Positions 17,657 through 26,340 of a DNA stretch of 64,000 nucleotides are shown in pieces. Source of the DNA: Labedaea rhizosphaerae (GTDB lineage: Bacteria > Actinomycetota > Actinomycetes > Mycobacteriales > Pseudonocardiaceae); the NCBI RefSeq assembly GCF_004362825.1, contig NZ_SNXZ01000011.1:93355-157354 (forward strand), written 5' to 3'. Positions within the stretch are counted from its first letter, which is position 1. Each line of letters opens with the position of its first letter. A program made the translations under genes and the position numbers. Below the pieces are notes generated by a model. That model was not told where the DNA came from, searched no databases, and was given only the letters and a program-made list of their open reading frames with translations.

Positions 17657-17711
17657 ATAGATCGTGCACAAGGGTTGCGCTCCTGCGCAGCGGCCCACCA
17701 ACCGACCGGCC

Positions 17712-17730
17712 TTTTTGTGAATTCTCTTCA
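17712..17730 (+). terminator. T-tract and small hairpin between genes
   Basis: A run of five T at 17712-17716 follows a GC-rich stretch with only short pairing (GGTTG about 17673 with CCAACC about 17699). GTGAA/TTCAC then forms a 5-5-5 hairpin at 17716-17730. It may end transcription of the nucleotidyltransferase-like gene; the pairing is weak. Confidence 0.25.
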
Positions 17731-17759
17731 CGAGGGAGAACTCCAGGAGGCAGGAACAC

Positions 17760-18536
17760 ATGGGCAAGCAACCGAAGTGGGCCTTGGCGGCGGTCGGCGT
17801 GGTGGCGGTGGCGGGCATCACCGCGGCCGTCGTGATCGCGACCGGCGGGGACCAAGCCGAGGCGCAGGCCGCGCCACCGGCCGTCAGCGGCGTGCAGCTG
17901 GCGCAGGCACCCGACGAGGCCGAGCCGGACGCGCTGCAGGCCAACGCCACCGACGTCACCGCGGCGGCCAAGAGCCGTTCGGTCTCGCTGATCCTCGAGT
18001 ACAAGGTCACCAAGACCTGCACGGTGCACCCGAACTACCCCAAGGACGGGGTGATCGGCAACGACATCGACTGGCAGATCGCGCCGACCGACATCGTGGC
18101 GTGGCGCTACAACGTCAACTCGACGTGGTCGATGATCAGCGACAAGAAGTACCGCAACAGCAAGCACCCGTGGTGGGGCTTCGTGCACCGCGACTGCCTG
18201 GGCACCTCGGTCGGCGGCGAGCACTTCCCGACGCCGACCAGCCACTACCCGGCCGGTGAGCCGGTGCCGCAGCGGATCCTCGAGGGCCGCAGCGCGGTCG
18301 AGGCCGACCACTACCGCACCGTCGTCTTCCGTGTCGCCGAAGGGCACGTCACCAACGACCACCGGGCCGTCAAGACCATGGGCACGTTGCGCGACGCGGC
18401 CAACCGGTTCGTCATCGGCAACGTGTTCGGTGGCTGGCACGTGCACTCGACCGACCAGCACGACCACGGCTGGACCAAGGTCTACGTGCCGAACGCCAAG
18501 CGCTGGGGCTGGGTCCAGGACATCCACCTGGCCTGA
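17760..18536 (+). CDS. Secreted protein with C-terminal SH3-like segment
   Basis: 258 residues. A signal peptide or membrane anchor covers about residues 8-28 (WALAAVGVVAVAGITAAVV), followed by an Ala/Glu-rich linker. The mature part is rich in Trp and His (residues 80-258), and the C-terminal GWTKVYVPNAKRWGWVQDIHL looks like an SH3-type beta segment such as those in cell-wall-associated proteins. No catalytic motif is evident. A clear GGAGG site precedes the ATG. The stop directly abuts the stop of the opposing AraC-type gene. Confidence 0.7.
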   Translation: MGKQPKWALAAVGVVAVAGITAAVVIATGGDQAEAQAAPPAVSGVQLAQAPDEAEPDALQANATDVTAAAKSRSVSLILEYKVTKTCTVHPNYPKDGVIGNDIDWQIAPTDIVAWRYNVNSTWSMISDKKYRNSKHPWWGFVHRDCLGTSVGGEHFPTPTSHYPAGEPVPQRILEGRSAVEADHYRTVVFRVAEGHVTNDHRAVKTMGTLRDAANRFVIGNVFGGWHVHSTDQHDHGWTKVYVPNAKRWGWVQDIHLA

Positions 18537-19418
18537 TCAGGACGCGCGGTACTGACCCGGGGCCACCCCGAACTGCCGCTTGAACGCGTGCGAGAAGGCG
18601 AACACCGACCGGTAGCCGACCTGTTCGGCCACTGTGGACAGTGGCCGGTCCGACTCGCGCAGCAGGCGCGCCGCGCTGGTCAGGCGCCACCACGCCAAGT
18701 AGTTCATGGGCGGGCGCCCGACCAGCGCGGTGAACCGGCGGGCCAGGGCAGCGCGCGACAGACCCACCTGGGCGCCAAGGGTTTCCACGCTCCACGGGTG
18801 GGCCGGGTCCTCGTGCAGCACGCGCAAGGCCGAAGCCACCACCGGATCGGCCAGGGCCTGGCTCCAGCCGGACGGCCGGTCCGCGAGCCAGGCCCGCAAC
18901 ACGTACACCAGCAGCAGGTCCAGCAACCCGGGCAGCGCCGCGTCCCGCCCCGGCAGCGCCTGCTCGACTTCACCGCCCAGCAGGTCCACCGCCGCGCGCA
19001 GCGATGGGTGCCGGCCCGCGCCGGCGGGGACGTGCACGACGTCGGGCAACTCGGCGAGCAGCGGATGGGCCCGCGACGGGTCCGTCCGGTACTTGCCGCA
19101 CAACAACTCCGACACCACCGGCCCGTCCACATCGGACTCGGTGGGCGACCACCGCTCGAAGGGGACGGCTTCGGCCGGGGCGTCGTCGGAGGCGAGGTCG
19201 TGGCCGCTGCCGTGGGGGAGCAGGACCACGTCGCCGACGTTCAGCAGCACCGGCGCGCCCGACGGCGGGTACAGCCGGCAGCTGCCACGCAACAACACGT
19301 GGAAACCGGCGCCGTCGTAGGGCGCGAAGCGCATCCGCCACTGGCGCCGGGCGACGCGGCGCCCCGACTCCGGGGTGCCGCTCCGCATCACGGTGATGGC
19401 GTCGCTCACCACGTCCAT
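18537..19418 (-). CDS. AraC-family transcriptional regulator with cupin sensor domain
   Basis: 293 residues. The N-terminal cupin domain (VLLRGSCRLYPPSGAPVLLNVGDVVLLPHG) is of the AraC-binding type. The C terminus carries two helix-turn-helix motifs (SVETLGAQVGLSRAALARRF, then PLSTVAEQVGYRSVFAFSHAF) that define the family. The ATG at 19418 is chosen over longer in-frame starts because it gives the standard N terminus. It is divergent from the MBL hydrolase gene across 79 bases, so it may regulate it. Confidence 0.88.
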   Translation of the reverse strand: MDVVSDAITVMRSGTPESGRRVARRQWRMRFAPYDGAGFHVLLRGSCRLYPPSGAPVLLNVGDVVLLPHGSGHDLASDDAPAEAVPFERWSPTESDVDGPVVSELLCGKYRTDPSRAHPLLAELPDVVHVPAGAGRHPSLRAAVDLLGGEVEQALPGRDAALPGLLDLLLVYVLRAWLADRPSGWSQALADPVVASALRVLHEDPAHPWSVETLGAQVGLSRAALARRFTALVGRPPMNYLAWWRLTSAARLLRESDRPLSTVAEQVGYRSVFAFSHAFKRQFGVAPGQYRAS

Positions 19419-19497
19419 CCCGTCAGCGTAGACGATCGCGCATGCAGAAGCGCCGATCAAGCATTGAAACGCGCGTACGCAGGCTTACGGTCGAGTC

Positions 19498-20331
19498 ATG
19501 GAGACAATCACTTTGGGCCGCGTCGAGGTCGGCCGCGTGCGTGAACTGCAGGGACCGTTCGCCCCGGCGGGCGACCTGGTCCCCGACGCGCCGCGGGAAC
19601 ACTGGGAAGAGCTCGGTCCCGACTTCTGGCAGCCGCAGGACAACGTCGCGGTGCTCGCCTTGCAGACGTGGGTGTTGCGCAGTGGCGGTCGCACGATCCT
19701 GGTCGACACCGGACTCGGCACCGACCGCTTCCCGATGGAGACCGAGCCGCGTCCGGACCTGCCCGGCCTGCTCGCCGCGGCGGGCGTGCACCCCGAGGCG
19801 GTCGACCTGGTGATCAACACCCACCTGCACGGCGACCACGTCGGCTGGAACACCACCGACGGCGCGCCGACCTTCCCCAACGCCCGCTACCTGATCCCCG
19901 CGCCGGACAACGCCAAACTCAGCGGCGACGACCTGCACACCAAGGCGGTGGCACCGATCATCGAGGCGGGCCTGGCCGAGGTGTGGGAAGGCGAGTTCCG
20001 CATCGACGCCGACCTGGTTCTGGAGGCGGCCCCCGGTCATACGCCGGGCTCGGCGGTGCTGCGCCTGGACAGCGGCTCCGACCGCGCCGTGTTCGTCGGC
20101 GACCTGCTGCACAGCCCGGTGCAGCTCCTCGAACCCGCGCACAACAGCTGCTTCGACGAGGATCCCGCGGGGGCGGCCCGGTCCCGCAAGACCGTGCTGG
20201 CCCGCGCAGCCGACGAGAACCGCCTGGTCTTCCCGGCCCACTTCGGCGGTGCGGGCTATGTGGCGCTCAGCCGCCGGCCAGGGGGATCGGGACGCAACCC
20301 AGCGACGCAGGTCGAGGAGTTCGTGCTCTAG
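19498..20331 (+). CDS. Metallo-beta-lactamase-fold hydrolase
   Basis: 277 residues with the zinc motif H109-x-H111-x-D113-H114 (THLHGDHVGW), a following His in PGHTPGS near residue 182, an Asp in VFVGDLLH and a C-terminal His in FPAHFGG: a full set of metallo-beta-lactamase ligands. The family includes lactonases and thioesterases, and the actual substrate is unknown. It is divergent from an AraC-type regulator and its stop overlaps the opposing small gene by four bases. Confidence 0.88.
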   Translation: METITLGRVEVGRVRELQGPFAPAGDLVPDAPREHWEELGPDFWQPQDNVAVLALQTWVLRSGGRTILVDTGLGTDRFPMETEPRPDLPGLLAAAGVHPEAVDLVINTHLHGDHVGWNTTDGAPTFPNARYLIPAPDNAKLSGDDLHTKAVAPIIEAGLAEVWEGEFRIDADLVLEAAPGHTPGSAVLRLDSGSDRAVFVGDLLHSPVQLLEPAHNSCFDEDPAGAARSRKTVLARAADENRLVFPAHFGGAGYVALSRRPGGSGRNPATQVEEFVL

Positions 20332-20558
20332 TCAGCCGGTCCGCGCAAGGTGAACACGACGCGCATGACGTGCTCGACCGCGGCCTGGAACATCGCGCCA
20401 CGCAACTCCCCGCGCATGGCGAGCGTCCGGGACGCGAACTCGAGCACCGCGTCGTCGCCCATGCGGCGCAGCACGAGGGCGACCACGTCCTCCAGTTCGA
20501 GGCCGGGGTTGTCCATGCGGGCCAGCGCGATGGCGACGATCAGCTCCTCGTCGGTCAC
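20328..20558 (-). CDS. Small conserved-looking protein of unknown function
   Basis: A predicted 76-residue, mostly helical acidic protein (starts TDEELIVAIALARMD). The GTG at 20558 has a GGTGGTCGG stretch before it. A longer in-frame extension exists upstream, but its composition does not look coding. No domain recognised. It overlaps the MBL gene end by four bases. Confidence 0.5.
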   Translation of the reverse strand: MTDEELIVAIALARMDNPGLELEDVVALVLRRMGDDAVLEFASRTLAMRGELRGAMFQAAVEHVMRVVFTLRGPAD

Positions 20559-20906
20559 CCGACCACCGTAGCGTTCCGGCCCGCTCGGAATCGAACGGTA
20601 ACCACTACTGTGCGTACCGTAAATTCGCCGGAACATCGTCGAGAGCGCGGCGGTTCCGCCGTCGAAGCCCTTTCGGCGGGAATTCTGACCGGTTTCCTGA
20701 TCGCCGACAGTAATGACGAAGCCGTCGTTGGGTCTTTGTACCCGCCCCGAAATGGCCGCCACGGTTCACCTGGTTGTCGCAGGGAGTGACAATAGCGCTA
20801 GGCCATTCGAGTGACATTGCTGCGTGCTCGATTGTTGCTCCATTCGATCGAGTGTCCAATGGCCCGGACTGGCCGGTGAAGAGGTGGCGGGCCGCGGGTT
20901 CCGCAG
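20559..20906. other. Non-coding gap with lower GC and an inverted repeat
   Basis: About 350 bases with lower GC than the flanks and no convincing gene. ACGGTA (20595-20600) and TACCGT (20615-20620) form an inverted repeat that could be an operator for the leftward small gene. A short ATTCGA-based near-repeat occurs around 20805 and 20840. The rest shows nothing clear. Confidence 0.4.
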
Positions 20907-21341
20907 GTGGGAGTGGAAGCCTTGACACTCGCCTCGGTTGTGGTGTGGAGCGTCACCGCGGCCTTCGGCTTGACCTTGCTGATCCGCGCGGGGGCGATCA
21001 GCCGGGGACCGCGGGGACGATCGAAACGTCGACGGGTGCTGCTGGCCATCCACGTGACTGCGGCGGCGGGCGGGCTGCTCGCGTGGACGTGGTACGCGGT
21101 GACGGGATTGTGGGCGACCGCCATCGCGGGTCTGGTGTTCCTCGTGGTGGCCGCGGCGCACGGATTGCTCATGGTCGCCAGGTGGTCACCCGGGCACGGC
21201 CGGCACGCGAATGCCGAACGACCGAGTCGCAGCGCGGGCGGCTATTTCCCGGTGCACACCGCGACCGTGCACGCGATGGCCGCGGCGTCCACCGTCACGT
21301 TGGTTCTGGTCGTGATCCTCACCGGGCACGGCTGGTCGTGA
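20907..21341 (+). CDS. Small integral membrane protein
   Basis: 144 residues with about four hydrophobic helices (residues 5-27, 43-66, 68-92, 118-140) separated by Arg-rich and Gly/His-rich loops. A GTG start is used. No family is recognised. It lies 29 bases upstream of the DivIVA-like gene, so they may be co-transcribed. Confidence 0.6.
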   Translation: MGVEALTLASVVVWSVTAAFGLTLLIRAGAISRGPRGRSKRRRVLLAIHVTAAAGGLLAWTWYAVTGLWATAIAGLVFLVVAAAHGLLMVARWSPGHGRHANAERPSRSAGGYFPVHTATVHAMAAASTVTLVLVVILTGHGWS

Positions 21342-21370
21342 CCGACGCAAACGGAAAGGGGGCGGTGCGC

Positions 21371-21910
21371 ATGGCGCCACCATGGCTCACCGCACGCGAC
21401 ATCGGCGAGGCCGTGTTCGACCAGGCCCGCCTGACCCGCCGCGGCTACGACGAGGACCAGGTCGACGCCTTCCTCGACCGCGTCGCCGACACCATCGTCG
21501 GGATGACCGCCGAACTCGCCGCGGCGAGCCGCGAGGTCGACCGGTTGCGGCACTGGCACCAGCAGCACGGCGCCAGCCCGGCGGCGCTGGCGACCATGTC
21601 GCACGCCGAGGCGGACGCGGAGCGGATCATCGCCGAAGCCCACGAGCACGCACGCAAAGTGGCGCAGGAAGCGGCGGCCATCCGCGCCGAGGCGGCGCGC
21701 CAGGCCCAGCAGATCCTCGCCGCGATCCACAGCCTGGCCGACGAGGGCACGGTCGACCAGCGCTACGCGGCGATGGCCGCGATCCTCGTCGGCACCCGCG
21801 ACCACCTCACCGACATCCGGGCGCAGTTGACCGACGAGGTGAGCCGGCTGGACAGCTTGCTGAGCCCGTCGCGGCAACGCAACGGAGCGTCCACTCAGGA
21901 GCGCAGGTAG
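21371..21910 (+). CDS. DivIVA-domain protein
   Basis: 179 residues. The N terminus has the DivIVA/Wag31 membrane-binding signature (FDQARLTRRGYDEDQVDAFL), followed by a coiled coil of alternating Ala/Glu/Arg (about 45-130). It is much shorter than Wag31, and likely a paralogue that marks curved membrane or poles. The ATG at 21371 is preferred to a GTG at 21365 because a GGGGG site lies 8 bases before it. The 3' end overlaps the opposing monooxygenase by 16 bases. Confidence 0.85.
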   Translation: MAPPWLTARDIGEAVFDQARLTRRGYDEDQVDAFLDRVADTIVGMTAELAAASREVDRLRHWHQQHGASPAALATMSHAEADAERIIAEAHEHARKVAQEAAAIRAEAARQAQQILAAIHSLADEGTVDQRYAAMAAILVGTRDHLTDIRAQLTDEVSRLDSLLSPSRQRNGASTQERR

Positions 21911-23127
21911 CCGTCGAGGTGGGCGATCACGTCCCGCGCGTCGTCCTCGATGCCGTGGATGAACGTGGACTTGCGCCGCCGCAACACCGGCAGGCCCAGC
22001 GCGTACAGCCCGGGGCCGGCCACGACGCCGCCGTCGTGGTCCAACCGGCCCTTCGTGTCGACCACCGGGACGTCGAGCCAGGAGTAGTCCGGCCGGAAGC
22101 CCGTCGCCCAGACGATCGTGCGGATCGCGCCGCCGCGCAGGTCCAGGCGCAGCCGCGTCGAGGCGGGCACCCGGGTGGGCTCGAACCGCTCGGGCGCCTT
22201 GAGGTCGGCCTCCACTTCGGACTCCAGCGCCCACTCGTCGAACGCGGTCAGCAGCCGGTCCAGCTTCAGGTCGGCCAGCCGGATGACGTTGCGCAGCCCG
22301 CCGGAGAAGAGCAGTTCACCGTCGCGCACCATCGAGGCCCGGCCGACGAGTTCCACGCCCAGTTCGGTGAGCGCGTTGAGGTCGAGCGTCGCCCGCTCCC
22401 TGGTGCCCACCAGTTGCGGTGAGGCCAGCGACCGGGCCCGGGTCAGGTCGGGCACCTCGTCGTAGCGCTGGTCCCACACGCCGGCCGCGTCCATCCACCA
22501 CAGGACGTCGCGGCCGCGGTACACGCGCGGCATGCGCACGTGCTCGCCGGCCGAGAGCGTCACCGGCCGGCCGGACCGCTGGATCTCCGCCGCCAGCTGC
22601 ACGCCGGTGGCCGACGCCCCGACGACGAGCACGCCGCCGTCGGGGAGCCGGCCTGGGTTGCGGTAGTCGAACGGTGTCAGCTGAACGACCTCGTCCGGCA
22701 CCGCTTCGCTGAGCGCCGGCACGGCCGGCCGGTTGCAGGCGCCGCTGGCGATGACCACGGTCCGGCAGGCGAGCTCGCCCTGGTCGGTCGTCACGCGGTA
22801 GCCGTCGTCGGTGCGCCGGACCGACGTGACCGTGGTGCCGGTGCGCACCGGCGCACCGGTCAGCGCGGCGAAGCGGTCGATGAACCCGACCACCTCGGGC
22901 ATCGTCATGTAGCCGTCGGGATCCGGGCCGCCGTAGTGGTGGCCCGGCAGCCGGCTCTGCCAGTTGGGCGTGAGCAAACGCAGCGAGTCCCAGCGCTCGC
23001 GCCGCCAGGAGTTCGCCACCTCACCACGCTCGAGCACGACGTGGTCGACCGAGCGCTCGCTGAGGAAGTGGCTCGCCGCCAACCCGGCGTGACCGGCCCC
23101 GATGACGACCGTGGTTGTCGTTTCTAT
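21895..23127 (-). CDS. Flavin-dependent monooxygenase, apparent ATA start
   Basis: A FAD- and NADPH-binding protein of the flavin-containing monooxygenase/CzcO type: VVIGAGHAG (FAD Rossmann motif at the extreme N terminus) and VLVVGASATG (NADPH motif near residue 180). No ATG, GTG, TTG or CTG in this frame lies between an upstream stop and the FAD motif. The first usable codon is ATA at 23127-23125, seven bases after a GAGGG ribosome site, giving a natural N terminus (ETTTTVVIG). A TTG at 23082 would remove the FAD motif. The gene follows osmC by 10 bases, forming an operon. Substrate unknown. Confidence 0.8.
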   Translation of the reverse strand: METTTTVVIGAGHAGLAASHFLSERSVDHVVLERGEVANSWRRERWDSLRLLTPNWQSRLPGHHYGGPDPDGYMTMPEVVGFIDRFAALTGAPVRTGTTVTSVRRTDDGYRVTTDQGELACRTVVIASGACNRPAVPALSEAVPDEVVQLTPFDYRNPGRLPDGGVLVVGASATGVQLAAEIQRSGRPVTLSAGEHVRMPRVYRGRDVLWWMDAAGVWDQRYDEVPDLTRARSLASPQLVGTRERATLDLNALTELGVELVGRASMVRDGELLFSGGLRNVIRLADLKLDRLLTAFDEWALESEVEADLKAPERFEPTRVPASTRLRLDLRGGAIRTIVWATGFRPDYSWLDVPVVDTKGRLDHDGGVVAGPGLYALGLPVLRRRKSTFIHGIEDDARDVIAHLDGYLRS

Positions 23128-23137
23128 GGTTCGGCCC

Positions 23138-23695
23138 TCAGACGACCTCGACGGTGACGTCCGTGGGGTTGGTCAGCGCGTCGAAGACGGCGGACCGCTT
23201 CTGCGACTGGGCGACCAGCGCCTCGATGTCCTCTTTGGACGCGTCGGCGTCGATGTTGAAGGAGACCTTGATGCCGTTGTAGCCGTTGCGCACGTCGCTG
23301 TCGGCACCGAGGATGCCGCGGATGTCGTGCGCGCCTTCGAGGGTGGCCTCGACCGAGCGCAGCTGGATGCCGCGGTTCTGCGCGACGGACGCGATGCCCG
23401 CGGTCAGGCAGCTGCCCAGGCCGACGAGCAGGTACTCGATCGGGGTGATGCCGTTGTCGGTGGCCGCGAACACCTCGGGGTGGTCGGCGACGAACGTCGA
23501 CTCGGCCTTGTGCTCGTGGTCGGCGCCGAGGCCGGAGTAGTCCTTGACCGTCGAGGTGGTGTGCACGCCGTTTTCCCACCTGGTGGTCGAGCGCCACGTG
23601 AACTGGGCGGCCTCCGGCGCGCCCTTGAGCGCCTCGCGCGCCTCGAGCAGCGCCTGGACGTTGACGCCGTTGTCGATGCTGTCAACTGCCGTCAT
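23138..23695 (-). CDS. OsmC-family protein
   Basis: 185 residues of the OsmC/Ohr fold, which reduce organic peroxides or act on related thiol compounds. A GLGSCLTAG segment (about residue 96) gives the first conserved cysteine in the position expected for OsmC-like proteins. The usual second cysteine is not obvious, so it may be a YhfA-like member rather than a true peroxidase. ATG start with GAGAGG upstream. First gene of the unit with the flavin monooxygenase. Confidence 0.82.
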   Translation of the reverse strand: MTAVDSIDNGVNVQALLEAREALKGAPEAAQFTWRSTTRWENGVHTTSTVKDYSGLGADHEHKAESTFVADHPEVFAATDNGITPIEYLLVGLGSCLTAGIASVAQNRGIQLRSVEATLEGAHDIRGILGADSDVRNGYNGIKVSFNIDADASKEDIEALVAQSQKRSAVFDALTNPTDVTVEVV

Positions 23696-23821
23696 GGGAG
23701 CGGTCCTCTCGCGTGGTTCACCTGCCGATCCCGCACGCTACACAGCGCACCGGCCCGCTGACCTGCGTCTCATATTCCGAAACGGGCCTTCGCGCGGCGG
23801 CGGGACCGATCCGGATCTGGT

Positions 23822-23834
23822 TACCATGCGGGCA
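23822..23834 (+). promoter_or_regulatory. Probable -10 element for leaderless metX mRNA
   Basis: TACCAT (23822-23827) fits the TAnnnT -10 form. The A of the metX ATG lies 7 bases after its last T, the expected transcription start, so the mRNA would begin at its start codon. No ribosome site precedes the ATG. The -35 region is not clear. Confidence 0.45.
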
Positions 23835-25027
23835 TGGTGTCCGTTCCGGCGGTCGCGGCTGGGTCGGTCGGCACGGTCGAGACCCGCTACGTCGATTTGC
23901 CGGACCCGGTGCGGCTCGATTGTGGACAGGAGTTGCACCCCGTCCGCGTCGCATACGAGACCTACGGCACCCTCTCCCCGCGGCGCGACAACGTCATCCT
24001 GGTGTGCCACGCGCTCAGCGGTGACGCCCACGCGGCGGGCGTCTCGACCACCCCGGCCGCGGCGAGCACCCGCGACGGGTTCGGCGCCGAGGACCGCGAC
24101 GGCTCGGCCGGTCCGGCGCTCGGCTGGTGGGACGGGATGATCGGCCCGGGCAAGGCCTTCGACACCGACCGGTTCTTCGTCGTGTCCACGAACCTGCTCG
24201 GCGGCTGCCGCGGCACCACCGGTCCGTCGTCGATCGACCCCGCGACGGGCCGCCCGTACGGGTCGGCGTTCCCGGTCATCACCGTCGCGGACATGGTGCG
24301 CACCCAGCGCGCGTTCCTCGACGTGCTGGGCATCGAGCGGCTCGCCGCCGTGGCCGGTGGTTCGCTCGGCGGGATGCAAGCGCTCGAGTGGTCGGTCCTG
24401 TACCCGGACCAGGTCGACGCCCTCGTGGCGATCGCCAGCACGCACGCGTTGCACCCGCAAGGCCTGGCGTGGAACGCGATCGCCCGCGAGTCGATCATGC
24501 GCGACCCGTCGTGGCAGGGTGGCGACTACTACGGCACGGGCCGCACGCCGGACGCCGGCATGGGCGTGGCCCGGATGGTCGGGCACATCACCTACCTCTC
24601 GGCGCCTGCGCTGGACGACAAGTTCGGCCGCCGGCTGCAGTTCGCCGACGACGTGCGGTACACGCTGACCGAGCCCGAGTTCGAGGTGGAGAACTACCTG
24701 CGCCACCAAGCGAACTCCTTCGTCAAGCGCTTCGACGCCAACACCTACCTCGCGCTTTCGCGCGCACTGACCTATTTCGACCTGGCCCGCCAGCACGGCG
24801 GTTCGCTGGCGACCGCCTTCGCCACCGGCAAGGCGCGGACGCTGCTGATCGCGTTCAGCTCGGACTGGCTGTACCCGCCGGTGGCCTCGACGGAGATCGA
24901 CGCCGCGTTGCGTGCGCTGGGCCGGCCGAGCGAGCTGCACGTGATCGACGCGCCCTACGGGCACGACTGCTTCCTGCTGGAAGAACAACGACAGACCCCG
25001 ATCGTCCGCCGGTTCCTCGGCGACTGA
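23834..25027 (+). CDS. metX: Homoserine O-acetyltransferase
   Basis: 397 residues of the alpha/beta-hydrolase type MetX. The nucleophile serine is in GGSLGGMQ (about S177), and a catalytic Asp (FSSDWLYP) and His (YGHDCFL) occur near the C terminus. It acetylates homoserine as the first step of methionine synthesis by direct sulfhydrylation. The family also contains succinyltransferases, so the acyl donor is inferred. It stands directly upstream of metY. Confidence 0.92.
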   Translation: MVSVPAVAAGSVGTVETRYVDLPDPVRLDCGQELHPVRVAYETYGTLSPRRDNVILVCHALSGDAHAAGVSTTPAAASTRDGFGAEDRDGSAGPALGWWDGMIGPGKAFDTDRFFVVSTNLLGGCRGTTGPSSIDPATGRPYGSAFPVITVADMVRTQRAFLDVLGIERLAAVAGGSLGGMQALEWSVLYPDQVDALVAIASTHALHPQGLAWNAIARESIMRDPSWQGGDYYGTGRTPDAGMGVARMVGHITYLSAPALDDKFGRRLQFADDVRYTLTEPEFEVENYLRHQANSFVKRFDANTYLALSRALTYFDLARQHGGSLATAFATGKARTLLIAFSSDWLYPPVASTEIDAALRALGRPSELHVIDAPYGHDCFLLEEQRQTPIVRRFLGD

Positions 25028-25038
25028 GGAAGGCCCTT

Positions 25039-26340
25039 GTGACTCGCATCGAGCAAGACCACGAGTTCGGCTTCGAGACCCGGCAGCTGCACGCCGGGCA
25101 GCGACCGGACCCGAACACGGGTGCGCGAGCGGTGCCGATCTTCCAGACGTCCAGCTACGTCTTCGAGGACCCGGAATCCGCGGCCGCCTACTTCAACCTG
25201 CAGGAGTACGGCAACACCTACTCGCGCATCATGAACCCGACGGTCGCCGTGCTCGAGGAGCGCGTGGCGAACCTGGAGGGCGGCGCAGGTGCGGTGGCGT
25301 TCGCCAGCGGGATCGCCGCGCAGGCGGCGGCGCTGTTCACGTTCCTGGAGCCGGGCGACCACGTGGTCTCCTCCACCGCGCTCTACGGCGGCTCGGTGAA
25401 CCAGCTCAAACACCTGCTGCGCAAGATGAACATAGACCTGACGTGGGTCGACCCCGACGACCTCGACGCGTGGCGGGCCGCCGTTCGCCCGCAGACCAAG
25501 GCGTTCTTCGGCGAGACCATCGGCAACCCCGGCGGCAACGTGTTCGACATCGAGGCCGTGGCGGCCATCGCGCACGAGCACCAGCTGCCCTTGGTCGTGG
25601 ACAACACTTTCGCGACGCCCTACCTCTGCCGCCCAATGGATTGGGGCGCCGACATCGTGGTCCACTCGGCGACCAAGTTCATCGGCGGGCACGGCACGAG
25701 CATCGGCGGCGTCGTCACCGAATCCGGTCTCTTCGACTGGTCGAACGGGCGTTTCCCGGTGGTCGCCGACCCGTCGCCCGCCTACCACGGGTTGCAGTTC
25801 CACGAGACGTTCGGCGTGTACGGCTACCTGATGAAGCTGCGGGCCGAGACCTTGCGCGACCTGGGCGCGGCCATGTCGCCGTTCAACGCTTTCCTGTTCC
25901 TGCAAGGACTCGAGACGTTGTCGCTGCGCATGGAACGGCACGTCGAGAACGCGCGGCAGGTCGCCGCGTTCCTGGAATCCCACGAGCTGGTCTCACGCGT
26001 GACCTACCCGGACCTGCCGGGCAGCAAGTACCGGTCGCTGGTTGACAAGTACCTGCCGCGCGGGGCGGGTGCGGTGTTCTCCTTCGACTGCGCGGGCGGC
26101 CGTGCGGGTGGGCAGGCGCTCATCCGCGGTCTGTCGCTCTGGTCGCACCTGGCCAACGTGGGCGACGCGAAAAGCCTGGTCATCCACCCGGCCAGCACCA
26201 CCCACCGCCAGCTCAGCGATGCCGAGCTCGCGGCCGCCGGCGTCGGCCCCGGGACGGTGCGGCTCTCGGTCGGCACCGAGTCGGTCGAGGACCTGATCTG
26301 GGACCTGGAGCAGGGCTTCAAGGAGGTCGCGGCGGCATGA
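25039..26340 (+). CDS. metY: O-acetylhomoserine sulfhydrylase (MetY)
   Basis: 433 residues of the Cys/Met-metabolism PLP family. The Schiff-base lysine is K213 in HSATKFIGGHG. The N terminus GFETRQLHAGQ and the length match MetY, which makes homocysteine from O-acetylhomoserine and sulfide. GTG start after a GAGGAAGG site, 11 bases from metX. Its stop overlaps the next gene by ATGA. Confidence 0.92.
   Translation: MTRIEQDHEFGFETRQLHAGQRPDPNTGARAVPIFQTSSYVFEDPESAAAYFNLQEYGNTYSRIMNPTVAVLEERVANLEGGAGAVAFASGIAAQAAALFTFLEPGDHVVSSTALYGGSVNQLKHLLRKMNIDLTWVDPDDLDAWRAAVRPQTKAFFGETIGNPGGNVFDIEAVAAIAHEHQLPLVVDNTFATPYLCRPMDWGADIVVHSATKFIGGHGTSIGGVVTESGLFDWSNGRFPVVADPSPAYHGLQFHETFGVYGYLMKLRAETLRDLGAAMSPFNAFLFLQGLETLSLRMERHVENARQVAAFLESHELVSRVTYPDLPGSKYRSLVDKYLPRGAGAVFSFDCAGGRAGGQALIRGLSLWSHLANVGDAKSLVIHPASTTHRQLSDAELAAAGVGPGTVRLSVGTESVEDLIWDLEQGFKEVAAA

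Noticed and set aside
20559..20906. Possible small gene in the lower-GC gap
   Set aside because: Short frames there have no ribosome site, no conserved-looking product and poor third-position GC bias.
23035..23082. TTG start for the flavin monooxygenase
   Set aside because: It would delete the conserved FAD-binding motif that is plainly encoded upstream in the same frame.
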